DNA of 64,000 nt from Hymenobacter ruricola (lineage in GTDB: Bacteria > Bacteroidota > Bacteroidia > Cytophagales > Hymenobacteraceae). The stretch spans positions 62,001-126,000 of the forward strand of contig NZ_JADQDM010000012.1 in NCBI RefSeq assembly GCF_015694525.1, in the 5' to 3' direction. Below, piece after piece: positions 11,107 to 21,436 of the stretch. Positions within the stretch are counted from its first letter, which is position 1. The number at the start of each line of letters is the position of its first letter. Under the pieces are notes generated by a model. That model searched no databases, was not told where the DNA came from, and saw only the letters and a program-made list of their open reading frames with translations. The translations under genes were made by a program, and so were the position numbers.

Positions 11107-11206
11107 GGTTTTACCTTCAAATTCAGCAATTTGTTGCTCGCTCGGCGGCAATATTTTGCTGCTTCAGGCAGCCCGGGTAGCCGGGATGCCTCGGGGGGCC
11201 TCTCCG

Positions 11207-11641
11207 CTACTGAGCTACAGGCGCGGCGCCACGGGCGCTTTTGGGTGTGGCCGGCGGGCCCAGCACCCGCCGCAGCCACTGGTTGAGCGGTTCTTCTGCC
11301 CCCCAAAACAGCAGAATGGAAAGGCCGTACAGCGCCAGCACCGTCAGGAGCCCGCTGCCCAGCCAGCAGTGCAGCTGCTCCTGCACCACGCCCAGGTGGA
11401 TGAGGTAGAATACGTAGGAGCTTTTGCCCAGCAGCACCATTGGCGGACTGCCCAGCCCGCGGCTGAACCAGGTGTCTTCGCGCACCAGGCCCCACAGCAG
11501 GGGCCCGATGCCGAGCACGGGCAGCACCGCGTTGTTGATGCACATGCCCGCTAGTTTCAACACGCCCAGCGCGCCCACCTCGGGGCCGTGCAGTAAGAAT
11601 AACGGCATCGGTGGCGTGGTCTCCTTCAATGCCCTCGCCAT
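11207..11641 (-). pseudogene. Acyltransferase 3 family protein, C-terminal fragment
   Basis: Only about 145 residues remain of a membrane O-acyltransferase (acyltransferase 3, OafA/YrhL type; family length about 340-380). The recognisable part includes GPLLWGLVREDTWFSRG, LGKSSYVFYLIHLGV (the family's final conserved SYxxYLxH block) and two membrane helices. The N-terminal two thirds, including the catalytic His region, are missing: upstream on the same strand there is about 100 bases of unrelated sequence and then the divergent gene at 11840. It is most likely a decayed remnant at a rearrangement junction. A shorter functional protein cannot be excluded but would lack the active site. Confidence 0.7.
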
Positions 11642-11839
11642 GCAGGAGCTATTCCCGGCGCAAGCGCCGAAAGCTTCGGCGGAGGGCTAACTCAGGGCTA
11701 ATCCTTTGCAGAACCGCGGACGCCGGTGCTACCAATTCCGCTACGGAAGACGCGCCTCGAAATTAAGTGGCATGTTTGCGGGCAGGCCACTGGCTTGCGC
11801 GGCCTTGTCGGCCGTTTTATCCCCTGCCCGTTTGCCCCG

Positions 11840-13324
11840 ATGAAGCCTTTGCTAATGAAAATTATTGCGCGTTATCGTGCTGGAACGACGCATCTGGGCG
11901 GGGCGGCCATCTGGCTCGCCATTCTGCCTTTTTTTTGGCTGTGCCGGTATGCACATCCTTCGGCCGATGATTTTCTGCAAGCCACGGGGGTTGAAAACCA
12001 TGGCCATTTTGGTTATTTTCAGTACATGTACTGGTCTTGGTCGGGGCGTTATACGGCCTTGGTGGCGTGCAGTCTCTTAAACCCGATTTCGTTTGGGCAA
12101 CTGGGCACGGCCTATAAGCTCGCGTGCTTGCTGCAACTGGTGCTCCTTTTCGGGGCCTTGGTGGCGCTGCTCCGCGCCTTGCTGCGAGGAGCGGCGGGCA
12201 CCTTTCGGCAACTGCTGCAAGCCGGGGCGGGCGCCTTTCTATTGCTGGTCTATCATTTGCCCAGCACCGCCGAATGCTTCTACTGGCTCACCGCCGGCTA
12301 CACCTATGTGCTGGCAGTTGTGCTGCTGCTGCTGGCCTTGGCGGTCTTGGCGGCGTCTTTTGGGGCGCAACGGGCGGGTCGGCGGCTCGGCATCGGGGCG
12401 GTGGCGGGGCTCTTGTTTCTGGCCGTGGGCTGCAACGAAACCGTGGCCGTGCCGGTCTTGCTTTTGGCGTGGGCAGCCGTGGCCGTGTTGCGGGGCCAGG
12501 CAAGGCGGAATGGCCTAGCCCTTGCGCTGGTGGTCAGCCTGGGGTGCGCGCTGGCTTTTGCCGCGCCCGGAAACGTTGCCCGCATGCACGGGGAGCCCTT
12601 CGGCAAACCAGGCATTTGGTTCTGCCTGACCCACACGGCTTTGTTCGTAGCTTATTGCTTGGTTACCTGGCTAGGCAACGGGGTGTTGGTGGCCGTCACG
12701 ATGCTGCTGGTTCCGGCCTTGGCGCGGCTGGCACGGTTCCCCGACTTGCCGCTGCACCGGTTTGCCCAGCGCCCCGTGCTCCTTACCCTGCTGGTGCCGG
12801 CTTTTCTGGCCGCCGGGCTGTTTCCCAGCTTTTGGGTGCGAAGCGCCGCCCCGCCGCTCAGGGCCCTGAGCCTGCTGCACATCTGTTTCGTCCTCACGTG
12901 GCTGCTGGCCGCTCATGCCTGGGTTCTCTACGCGGCACGGCGCCGGGAGCAACCGCTCTTGCTTGCGTTGCCGGGATTCGTTCGCGGGGGGTTGCTGGTG
13001 TGGTTGCTTTGCACTTTTTTCACCGACTACAACCACCACCTCCGCGACGCCGGCCACCGCTTCAGCACCAACAATTCTTTTTTGGCTTACCGCGACTTGC
13101 TGCACGGCACGGCCGCGCGCTACGACGCGCAGCTAACTGCCCGGTACGCGTACCTACGCGGCCGCGCCCCACTTCATGCCCAGGTGCCCGCGCTGGAAGC
13201 CACGCCCATTATCCTGCTGTACGGCGATATCGGCCCGGATTCCGCCAATTGGGGCAACCAAGCCTATGCGGGTTTTTTCCACAAGAAAACCATCGTTGCC
13301 CGGCCCGCCGCAGCCGAACACTAA
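11840..13324 (+). CDS. DUF6056-like polytopic membrane protein
   Basis: A 494-residue integral membrane protein with about 11 hydrophobic segments and a C-terminal soluble part. Loops carry RYAHPSADDFLQATG near the N-terminus, GCNETVAVPVLLLAW and FTDYNHHLRDAGHRF. The early acidic pair in the first large loop (ADDF) and the overall plan resemble DUF6056/GT-C-type glycosyltransferases, which act on lipid-linked sugars, but I cannot confirm that activity. The ATG at 11840 (MKPLLMKIIARY) directly precedes the first helix. It lies next to a truncated acyltransferase, another surface-polysaccharide type gene, which suggests the remains of a cell-surface locus. Confidence 0.7.
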   Translation: MKPLLMKIIARYRAGTTHLGGAAIWLAILPFFWLCRYAHPSADDFLQATGVENHGHFGYFQYMYWSWSGRYTALVACSLLNPISFGQLGTAYKLACLLQLVLLFGALVALLRALLRGAAGTFRQLLQAGAGAFLLLVYHLPSTAECFYWLTAGYTYVLAVVLLLLALAVLAASFGAQRAGRRLGIGAVAGLLFLAVGCNETVAVPVLLLAWAAVAVLRGQARRNGLALALVVSLGCALAFAAPGNVARMHGEPFGKPGIWFCLTHTALFVAYCLVTWLGNGVLVAVTMLLVPALARLARFPDLPLHRFAQRPVLLTLLVPAFLAAGLFPSFWVRSAAPPLRALSLLHICFVLTWLLAAHAWVLYAARRREQPLLLALPGFVRGGLLVWLLCTFFTDYNHHLRDAGHRFSTNNSFLAYRDLLHGTAARYDAQLTARYAYLRGRAPLHAQVPALEATPIILLYGDIGPDSANWGNQAYAGFFHKKTIVARPAAAEH

Positions 13325-13462
13325 CGCCGCGGAACCACCCCTTCGGGCGCAATTTGCCTTCTTCTTGGCCCGCCTGCCGAGTTCCCGCGACCGTGACCGG
13401 CCCCCCGGCGCTCCCCAACCGCGTGCCCAACCTGCTAGGTCCCTTAGCCGTTTGCGAAGAGC

Positions 13463-14182
13463 ATGGCAACGTTTCACATCGGCTGCTCGGGCTACCACTA
13501 CCGGCACTGGCGCGGGCGCTTCTACCCCGAAAAGATGCCCATGCGGCTGTGGTTCGACTATTACAGCCAGCACTTCCGCACGCTGGAGCTGAACGTGACC
13601 TTTTACCGCTTTCCGCAGCTTTCCTTCCTCGAAAACTGGTACAACCAGAGCCCCGACGACTTCCGGTTTGCGGTGAAAGCACCCAAGCTCATCACGCACT
13701 ACAAGCAGTTCAACAACGTGCAGCAGCTGCTGGGCGACTTCTACGACACCACGGCCCGCGGCCTGCGCGAGAAGCTCGGCCCCGTTCTCTTTCAGCTGCC
13801 GCCTCGCCTGGCCTACGAGCCCGCGCGCCTCGCCCGCATCCTCGACAGCCTGGACCCGGCCTTCGTCAACGTGCTCGAATTCCGGCACCCCAGTTGGTGG
13901 CGGCCCGAAGTGTATGAGGAGCTGGCGCGCCGCCGCGTGGTGTTCTGCGGCCAGAGCCACCCGCTGCTGCCCGATGCCGTGGTGGCCACCGCGCCCACGC
14001 TCTACTACCGCTTCCACGGCGTGCCCGACCTCTACCGCTCGCCGTATTCGAAGGAATTCCTACGGCGCATCACCGACGAAATCCGGGCTCAGGCCGAGGT
14101 GGAGCAGGCGTATGTGTATTTCAACAACGACATCGACGCCTCCGCCATCGGCAACGCCCGGCAGATGCTGGCGATGGTGTGA
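13463..14182 (+). CDS. DUF72 domain protein
   Basis: A 239-residue TIM-barrel protein of the DUF72 (YecE) family. Diagnostic blocks are the start FHIGCSGYHYRHWRGRFYPE, LELNVTFYRFP, FRFAVKAPKLITH, GPVLFQLPP, EFRHPSWW, TLYYRFHG and the C-terminal VYFNND. The function is unknown and no catalytic residues are established. The gene is solitary and is followed by a long palindrome separating it from a convergent dehydrogenase gene. Confidence 0.92.
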   Translation: MATFHIGCSGYHYRHWRGRFYPEKMPMRLWFDYYSQHFRTLELNVTFYRFPQLSFLENWYNQSPDDFRFAVKAPKLITHYKQFNNVQQLLGDFYDTTARGLREKLGPVLFQLPPRLAYEPARLARILDSLDPAFVNVLEFRHPSWWRPEVYEELARRRVVFCGQSHPLLPDAVVATAPTLYYRFHGVPDLYRSPYSKEFLRRITDEIRAQAEVEQAYVYFNNDIDASAIGNARQMLAMV

Positions 14183-14212
14183 GGAGACGGCAGAGTTGGT
14201 AAACACCAAAAA

Positions 14213-14308
14213 AGAACGTCATGTCGAGCTTGTCGAGACATCTCGCGTGCAGTAGTAATTATTTACTCTGGCACGCGAGATGTCTCGACAAGCTCGGCAT
14301 GACGTTCT
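14213..14308. repeat. Long inverted repeat, CATGTCGAGC family
   Basis: The arms at 14213-14250 and 14271-14308 are 38 bases with one mismatch, around a 20-base A/T-rich centre. A related element with the same ATCTCGCGTGCAG...TAATTA core is found at 55702-55786. The element fills the gap between convergent genes and would fold into a very stable hairpin in either transcript. Confidence 0.85.
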
Positions 14309-14333
14309 AATTTCATCAATCCGGCCCCTACGC

Positions 14334-15407
14334 CTACTCCTTCAGCGAAGCCATGTCGATGACGTAGCGGAAGCGCACTTCCTCGTCCATCATCTTGTCG
14401 AAGGCCTTGTTGATGTCCTGCATGGGTATCATTTCTACTTCGGGCAGGATGTTGTGCTCGGCGCAGAAGTCCAGCACTTCCTGCGTCTCGGCGATGCTGC
14501 CGATGATGGAGCCCGCCACCGAGCGCCGGTGCATGGCCACTTCCTGGTTGTTGAGCGGCGCTTTATAGGGCCCGAGCAGGCCCACGGTGGTGATGACGCC
14601 GTTGCGCTTGGCCAGCTTCACGTAGTCGTTCACCTCGAAGGCGTCGGGGATGGTGATGAGGATGAAATCGAACTTCAGCTCGTGCGCTTCCATGGCGGCG
14701 GTGTCGCTCGAAATCAGCACTTCGTGGGCGCCCAGCTTTTCGGCGTCGGCCTGCTTTTCCTTGTCGCGCGTGATGGCCGTGACGGTAGCGCCCAACGCCC
14801 GCGCCAGCTGCACGCCCATGTGGCCCAGCCCGCCAATGCCCACCACAGCCACGCTGCTGCCGGGGCCCACGTTCCAGTATTTCAGGGGCGAGTAGGTGGT
14901 GACGCCGGCGCATAAAATGGGCGCGGCGGCCTTCACGTCCAGCCCGTCGGGGATGCGCAGCACGAAATCTTCCTTCACCGTGATGTTGGTGGAATAGCCA
15001 CCGAAGGTGTTGAAATCCTTGTTTTGCGGCTTCATATAGCCGTTGTAGGTGGCCGTCCAGCTCACGGGGCCTTCGCAGTAGTTTTCTTCTTTTTCGCGGC
15101 AGGCCGGGCAGGTGCCGCAGGAGTCTATCATGCAGCCCACGCCCACGATGTCGCCGACCCGGAACTTGGTGACGCCGCTGCCCGCTTCCACCACGCGGCC
15201 CACTATTTCGTGGCCCGGCACGCAGGGGTAGATGGTGTTGTGCCAGTCGTTTTTGACTTGGTGCAGGTCCGAGTGGCACACGCCGCAGTAGAGAATGTCG
15301 ATGTGGACTTCGTCGGCTTTGGGCGCCTGGCGCTCAATTTCCATCTCGGACAAGCCATTGAAAATGGAGTTGCTGGCGCCGTAGGCTTTGGTTTTGAAAA
15401 CTTCCAT
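14334..15407 (-). CDS. Zinc-dependent NAD(P)-type alcohol dehydrogenase (CAD/YahK group)
   Basis: A 357-residue medium-chain dehydrogenase. Catalytic zinc ligands are in CGVCHSDLH and PGHEIVG; the four structural-zinc cysteines are in CGTCPACREKEENYC; the Rossmann motif is GIGGLGHMG followed by TRDKEKQADA, which suggests NADP(H). It is closest in style to the cinnamyl-alcohol/YahK aldehyde reductases with broad aldehyde substrates. A second member lies at 42242-43294, sharing blocks such as LCAGVTTYSPL and SIAETQEVLDFCAEHNI. Monocistronic. Confidence 0.93.
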   Translation of the reverse strand: MEVFKTKAYGASNSIFNGLSEMEIERQAPKADEVHIDILYCGVCHSDLHQVKNDWHNTIYPCVPGHEIVGRVVEAGSGVTKFRVGDIVGVGCMIDSCGTCPACREKEENYCEGPVSWTATYNGYMKPQNKDFNTFGGYSTNITVKEDFVLRIPDGLDVKAAAPILCAGVTTYSPLKYWNVGPGSSVAVVGIGGLGHMGVQLARALGATVTAITRDKEKQADAEKLGAHEVLISSDTAAMEAHELKFDFILITIPDAFEVNDYVKLAKRNGVITTVGLLGPYKAPLNNQEVAMHRRSVAGSIIGSIAETQEVLDFCAEHNILPEVEMIPMQDINKAFDKMMDEEVRFRYVIDMASLKE

Positions 15408-15644
15408 GAGACTGAGAGTAGGGAAAGGATAGTGGAAAGGAAAAATGGTGGTTTCGGAAATGAAATCTCCTTTTTACCAACGGCCGCCGCGGCTCACGGT
15501 TGGCATCAACAGCCTACATAATTCTGGCAATTAGTGCCTCCTCTGGCCGCAAAAGCCGCCGCCAGAGCAACCGAACCCGATACGCCCGCGGCTTCCCCTG
15601 ATATCTTTGCCGGTAGCGCGCCACTCCCGCGCCAGCCTTTTTCG

Positions 15645-16178
15645 ATGCCCCTCGCTCCTGCCCGCGTCCCTTTATTTCGCTTTAGCCCGGCTTGGCTGCT
15701 CGCGCTGCTCAGTGCCGCCCCCGCCCTACCCGCCGCGGCCCAGACCACGCCGGCGGGCATTGTGGTGAGCGGCCCCGGCCTGGCCCAACCCGCCCACCTG
15801 AGCCCGGCGCAGCTCTCAAAACTGCCGCACCTGCAGGTGACTCGCCCCGACCACGACGGCAAGAAGCGGACTTATTCGGGCGTGTCTCTTCAGGCCGTGC
15901 TGGCGGCGGCCGGCGCCGAGCTGGGCGAAAAACTGCCCCGCAAAGGCGTGGCCCACTACCTCACCGCACGCGCCGCCGATGGTTACCTGGCCGTTTTTGC
16001 CCTAGCCGAGCTGGACCCCGCCTTCGCCCCGCGCACCGTGCTGCTGGCCGACCGTTGCGACGGCCAGCCCCTCGCGGCCAAAGACGGCCCCTACGAAATC
16101 ATCGTGCCCGAGGAGAAAAAGATGGGCCGCTGCGTGCGGCAAGTACAAAGCCTGCGCATCGAAGCCGCCAAGCCCTGA
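15645..16178 (+). CDS. Exported molybdopterin-binding-fold protein
   Basis: A 177-residue protein with a signal peptide (residues 1-32, ending PAAAQ) and a domain like the molybdopterin-dependent oxidoreductase (sulfite oxidase) fold: LSPAQLSKLPHLQV, YSGVSLQAVLAAAG, ADGYLAVFALAELDP, GPYEIIVPEEKKMGRCVRQVQSLRI. Such short forms are common and lack the full cofactor pocket and the catalytic Cys of true sulfite oxidases, so enzymatic activity is doubtful. The ATG at 15645 starts the signal peptide. Confidence 0.72.
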   Translation: MPLAPARVPLFRFSPAWLLALLSAAPALPAAAQTTPAGIVVSGPGLAQPAHLSPAQLSKLPHLQVTRPDHDGKKRTYSGVSLQAVLAAAGAELGEKLPRKGVAHYLTARAADGYLAVFALAELDPAFAPRTVLLADRCDGQPLAAKDGPYEIIVPEEKKMGRCVRQVQSLRIEAAKP

Positions 16179-16192
16179 ACTATTCCATCATC

Positions 16193-16384
16193 GCCGGGCA
16201 AAAACAGTTGTTTCCGGGCGGGTCCGATTTGCCTTTGCCCAGAAACGGCCGTTTTCGCCCAAATCGGAGTCGGACTTGCCCGGAAACGGTTGTTTCTGGG
16301 CAAGGTGGAGTGCCAGGAAACCAAAAACGGCCGTTTCTGTCCACGCTGGAATCCGATTCGCCCAGAAACGGCCGTTCCTGCCCC
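16193..16384. repeat. Array of five palindromic units, core AAACGGCCGTTT
   Basis: Five units lie at about 16193-16219, 16237-16260, 16278-16301, 16313-16342 and 16360-16384. Each is an imperfect palindrome of the form GCCCAG-AAACGGCCGTTT-CTGGGC, with variants GTTG for GCCG. The spacers are related too: TCCGATTTG at 16223 pairs with CAAATCGGA at 16260-16268, so neighbouring units nest into a larger palindrome. The array sits in the gap between a rightward and a leftward gene. It resembles REP/BIME clusters; no associated transposase is visible here. Confidence 0.8.
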
Positions 16385-16420
16385 AATCCTCCTACCGCTC
16401 CGCTGCTCCACTGGGAATGC

Positions 16421-16454
16421 AAAAAAGGCCCGCTCTCATCGAGCGGGCCTTTTT
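16421..16454 (-). terminator. Bidirectional terminator after the OmpA gene
   Basis: The stem AAGGCCCGCTC/GAGCGGGCCTT with A-run before and T-run after works in both directions; it lies 20 bases beyond the OmpA stop codon and also after the rightward molybdopterin-fold gene. Confidence 0.85.
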
Positions 16455-16474
16455 CATTCACTTTGCCGGGCGCT

Positions 16475-18073
16475 TTACTTGCGTTTGGCCGGGGCCTTTT
16501 TGGCCGGGGCTTTCTTAGCCGGGGCCTTTTTCACCGGAGCCTTCTTCACCGGGGCGGCTTTCACCGGCTCGGGGGCAATGGTCGGGGCCGGACCGTACTT
16601 CACTTCGGCGGCGTTGGGGTCGCCGGTGAGGTAGAGGTCGAACTCGACGCGGCGGTTCAGGGCCTGGCCTACTTTGGTGGCGTTGTCGGCAATCGGCTTG
16701 GTTTCGCCGAAGCCGTGCGACACAATGCGGTCGGCAGGCACGGCCTGGCTCAGCATGTAGGTGCGGGCCGAAGCAGCGCGGTCGTCCGAGAGGCGCAGGT
16801 TGTAGTTGTCGGCGCCCACGTTATCGGTGTGGCCGGCAATGCTCAGCGTGTAGTCCGGGTACTCGGCCATGATGGCGGCCAAATCCTTCAGCGTGGGGTA
16901 CGAGCTGGGCAGCAGCACGGCCTTGTTGAACTCGAAGTTGATGAACTTCGTGGCTTCCTGCAGGCGCTTCTTGGTTTCGGCTTTTACTTCGGGGCAGCCG
17001 CGGTTCGAGGCCGGACCGGGGCGGTTGGGGCAACGGTCCTGGTAGTCGGGCACGCCGTCGCCGTCGCGGTCGAGCGGGCAGCCGTTGGCGTCTACCTGCA
17101 CGCCGGCGGGGGTGCCGGGGCACTTGTCGTTCTGGTCAATCACGCCGTCGTTGTCGGCGTCGGGGCAGCCACCAAGCTCCGCTTTGCCGGCCACGTCCGG
17201 GCACTTGTCATCAGCGTCGGTGATGCCGTCACCGTCGCGGTCGGGGCAGCCCTGCAGGGCCACGAGGCCTTTCACGTCGGGGCACTTGTCCTGGTAGTCG
17301 GGCACGCCGTCGCCGTCTTTGTCAAGCGGGCAGCCGTTGGGGTCCACGGCCACGCCGGCGGGGGTGCCGGGGCACTTGTCCTTTTTGTCCGATACGCCGT
17401 CTTTGTCTTCGTCCTTGGCCTGGCCCAGGGCCACGGTGATGCCCGCTTGGTGCAGCAGGAACCGGTCGTAAAGCTTGTCGTCGGGGCTGCCGTAGAGGTT
17501 GTCCACGCGCTCGGTGAAGGGGTAGTGCTGGCTGGTGGTCAGGTCCAGCGACACCACGTCGCTCAGCCGCACCCGGATGCCGGCTAGGCCAAACACCTCG
17601 GGCCGCCGAATCTGGTTGTCGAAGTCGGAGCCGTTGGCGCGGCCCTTGCTATTCGAGAGGAAAAAGCCGCCGCCGCCCATCAGATAGGGCTGAATGCGGG
17701 CTTCCTCTTTCAGGATTTTGCCGTTGTTGAGTTTGAGCTTGAAGCCCAGGTCCACCATGCCCACGCGGGCTTCGAAGTTGTCGCCGACGCGCACTTCGCT
17801 GCTGAACTTATAGGTTTCGTAGTAGCCCAGCACCGACACGTCCCACGACAGCGAAAGGTAGCGGGTGATGGCGCCGCCGCCGCCCACTTCGAGGTCGGGC
17901 TCGGAACGGTCCCAGAAGTCGGTGCCCATGTTGCCGCGGTATTGGAGCAGGCCAACGTTGGCGCTGAGGGCTGTTTTTCGGTCCGGCGTCTGGGCTTGTG
18001 CCTGGGGCGAAGCCATGCCAAGCATGACGGCGCCCACGGCCAAGCCTCGCAAGAGCTTAGTAGTTGAAAGCAT
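16475..18073 (-). CDS. OmpA family outer-membrane protein with thrombospondin type 3 repeats
   Basis: A 532-residue protein. Signal peptide at residues 1-29 (ends QAQAQ), an N-terminal eight-strand-type barrel to about 215, then calcium-binding TSP3 repeats (DKDGVSDKKDKCPGTPAG, DKDGDGVPDYQDKCPDV, DRDGDGITDADDKCPD and three more) to about 370. An OmpA C-terminal peptidoglycan-binding domain follows at about 390-490, with LSIAGHTDNVGADNYNLRLSDDRA and the NRRVEFDL end. It should anchor the outer membrane to peptidoglycan. Unusual is the last 30 residues, a run of about six Ala-Pro-Lys-Lys-type units like a histone H1 tail. The ATG at 18073 is chosen for the signal peptide. Confidence 0.93.
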   Translation of the reverse strand: MLSTTKLLRGLAVGAVMLGMASPQAQAQTPDRKTALSANVGLLQYRGNMGTDFWDRSEPDLEVGGGGAITRYLSLSWDVSVLGYYETYKFSSEVRVGDNFEARVGMVDLGFKLKLNNGKILKEEARIQPYLMGGGGFFLSNSKGRANGSDFDNQIRRPEVFGLAGIRVRLSDVVSLDLTTSQHYPFTERVDNLYGSPDDKLYDRFLLHQAGITVALGQAKDEDKDGVSDKKDKCPGTPAGVAVDPNGCPLDKDGDGVPDYQDKCPDVKGLVALQGCPDRDGDGITDADDKCPDVAGKAELGGCPDADNDGVIDQNDKCPGTPAGVQVDANGCPLDRDGDGVPDYQDRCPNRPGPASNRGCPEVKAETKKRLQEATKFINFEFNKAVLLPSSYPTLKDLAAIMAEYPDYTLSIAGHTDNVGADNYNLRLSDDRAASARTYMLSQAVPADRIVSHGFGETKPIADNATKVGQALNRRVEFDLYLTGDPNAAEVKYGPAPTIAPEPVKAAPVKKAPVKKAPAKKAPAKKAPAKRK

Positions 18074-18285
18074 AATCGTAGGTGTGGGAATAGATGAGAA
18101 CCTCCACAACGGGCCGAATGGCCCGCCATTGGATGTGCTGCTATACCCCTCTCACCTAAAAAAGTTGTTGTCCTGCCCCAGCAGCCGCCGAAACCCACAA
18201 CGTCTACTGACTGCTTTTCACAGCCTTACTGGCTATAAAGCATCAGCATTGCGCCCACCGTCCCCAATGCGGCGCACCTGGCAAC

Positions 18286-18639
18286 CTACTTGTACTTTAC
18301 CCGCGAAAACCTGGCTTCGCGGCTGCCACCCGTTATCAGTAGCTGGTCGGTTTCGGGCAGGTACTTCACGGGCACTTTCTTCACCTCGTTTTGTATCATG
18401 ACGCACTGAGTAGCCGCGTCGTAGGTACCCTCAATGTCCTGCTTGCCTTCGTGAATGAAGAAGGTATCGCCCGAGCGTTTGATGAAGGTGTGGGTTTGGG
18501 AGTTGGTGTCCGCGCTTTTCCACTCCCCCACAAACCGGTCGCGCGCATCCACTTCTTGCTCCTTGGGTGGCTCAGACCCACAGGCCGTAGCCGCCCAAAC
18601 CAACGAAACCACCAACCCGCGCAGCGCCAAAGCTTTCAT
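18286..18639 (-). CDS. Small hypothetical lipoprotein
   Basis: A 117-residue protein with lipoprotein signal (MKALALRGLVVSLVWAATAC) and a compact beta-rich domain beginning DRFVGEWKSADTN and containing GDTFFIHEGKQDIEGTYDA. The layout resembles small lipocalin-like envelope proteins with GxW near the start of the barrel, but I cannot name a family. It lies 28 bases from the end of nuoL on the same strand, as the next gene downstream of nuoL, so readthrough from nuoL is possible. Confidence 0.7.
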   Translation of the reverse strand: MKALALRGLVVSLVWAATACGSEPPKEQEVDARDRFVGEWKSADTNSQTHTFIKRSGDTFFIHEGKQDIEGTYDAATQCVMIQNEVKKVPVKYLPETDQLLITGGSREARFSRVKYK

Positions 18640-18667
18640 ACCGAATTGTTTTTGAACGTATTAAAAT

Positions 18668-20620
<1,953 letters not shown>

Positions 20621-20632
20621 GGGACTAATCGT

Positions 20633-20733
20633 TGTCATGCTGACGAAGGAAGCATCCTATCACGCCAGCTTTCAGCAGTATTTCCCCGAGCGGCGCAGGT
20701 GTGCGAAGGTCCTTCGCTGCGCTCAGGATGACA
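20633..20733. repeat. Hybrid palindromic element between nuoK and nuoL
   Basis: The right arm (20706-20733) matches the GGTCCTTCGCTGCGCTCAGG arm of the elements at 39126-39287 and 62414-62497. The left arm (20633-20664) is a diverged form, GTCATGCTGACGAAGGAAGC. The two arms are only partly complementary. It lies within the nuoK-nuoL operon fragment. Confidence 0.75.
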
Positions 20734-20749
20734 GACTTTTATTGCAGCA

Positions 20750-21094
20750 CTACCACTTCAACCTACTCAGCAGGTTGACGTCGGTGGTCTGGAAGTTGCG
20801 GTAAATCATGACGATGATGCCCAGGCCCACCGAGACTTCGGCAGCGGCCACGGCCATGATGAAGAACACAAAAATCTGTCCGTTGGGGTCGGAGCGGTAA
20901 GCTGAGAAGGCCGTCAGCAGGATGTTCACGGCGTTGAGCATCAGCTCGACGCACATGAAAATAATGATGGCGTTGCGCCGCACCAGCACGCCCGTGACGC
21001 CGATGGCAAACAAGGCCGAGGCGAAAAAAACGTAGTACTGCAGCGGAACGGTGCGAATGACTTCGGGGATGGTCTGGGAGACGGTGGGGTCCAT
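20750..21094 (-). CDS. nuoK: NADH-quinone oxidoreductase subunit K
   Basis: A 114-residue protein with three membrane helices, the standard NuoK plan. The first helix contains ALFAIGVTGVLVRRNAI and the second the block FMCVELMLNAVNILLTAF with the essential Glu; the third ends GLGIIVMIYR. It forms part of the proton path of complex I. The ATG at 21094 gives a normal length (usual about 100); the longer frame adds 44 residues with no family similarity. It is upstream of nuoL with a 129-base gap that holds a palindromic repeat. nuoA-J are not in the window. Confidence 0.95.
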   Translation of the reverse strand: MDPTVSQTIPEVIRTVPLQYYVFFASALFAIGVTGVLVRRNAIIIFMCVELMLNAVNILLTAFSAYRSDPNGQIFVFFIMAVAAAEVSVGLGIIVMIYRNFQTTDVNLLSRLKW

Positions 21095-21301
21095 GCGAGG
21101 CAACAACGAATAAGGCGGGCAAGGAGGCCCCGCCGCGTTCAAGTAGGCAAAGGTATCCTGAAAAACCATAATTCGGGCCATAGACTGGGAGTTGCGGTTG
21201 ACCGACAATCTCAGCTTAGCTCGCAAAATAAAAAGACTTTAATTCTTTGAAATATGCAAAACGTACGAAAAGGCAAAAATATTAATTTAACGTGCTAACA
21301 A

Positions 21302-21333
21302 TTTTAGTTAATATAAGTTTTTTTATACCTTTG
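21302..21333 (+). promoter_or_regulatory. Bacteroidota-type promoter of the giant T9SS gene
   Basis: TAccTTTG at 21326-21333 matches the Bacteroidota -7 element (TAnnTTTG) exactly; a T-rich -33 region (TTTTAG) lies about 20 bases upstream. The surrounding 21210-21440 is very AT-rich compared with the flanks. The start codon is 104 bases downstream of the element. Confidence 0.65.
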
Positions 21334-21436
21334 CGCCCAAAACGCCTACTCAGGCGTCAGTCTTACATGTCAACTGTTACTAAACAATGTGTTTTGTCAC
21401 ATAAATTATTGTACTTTTACCAACCTTTTTCACTGC

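Noticed and set aside
11690..11760. tRNA-like sequence on the minus strand (GCGGAATTGGTAGCACCGG)
   Set aside because: It resembles a D-arm, but no matching anticodon stem, TpsiC arm or acceptor pairing follows, so I do not call a tRNA or a tRNA remnant.
16193..16384. CRISPR array
   Set aside because: The units are palindromic with related, not unique, spacers of unequal length, and no cas genes are nearby. The same applies to 35845-36078, where orientation alternates.
15692..17587. 631-codon rightward open frame across the palindrome array and the OmpA gene
   Set aside because: It runs antisense to OmpA and through non-coding repeats; composition is Val/Gly/His-rich shadow sequence.
20621..20638. 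Upstream ATG of nuoL, and the similar one of nuoN at 55781
   Set aside because: Both lie inside palindromic repeat elements; the next ATG gives the normal N-terminus.
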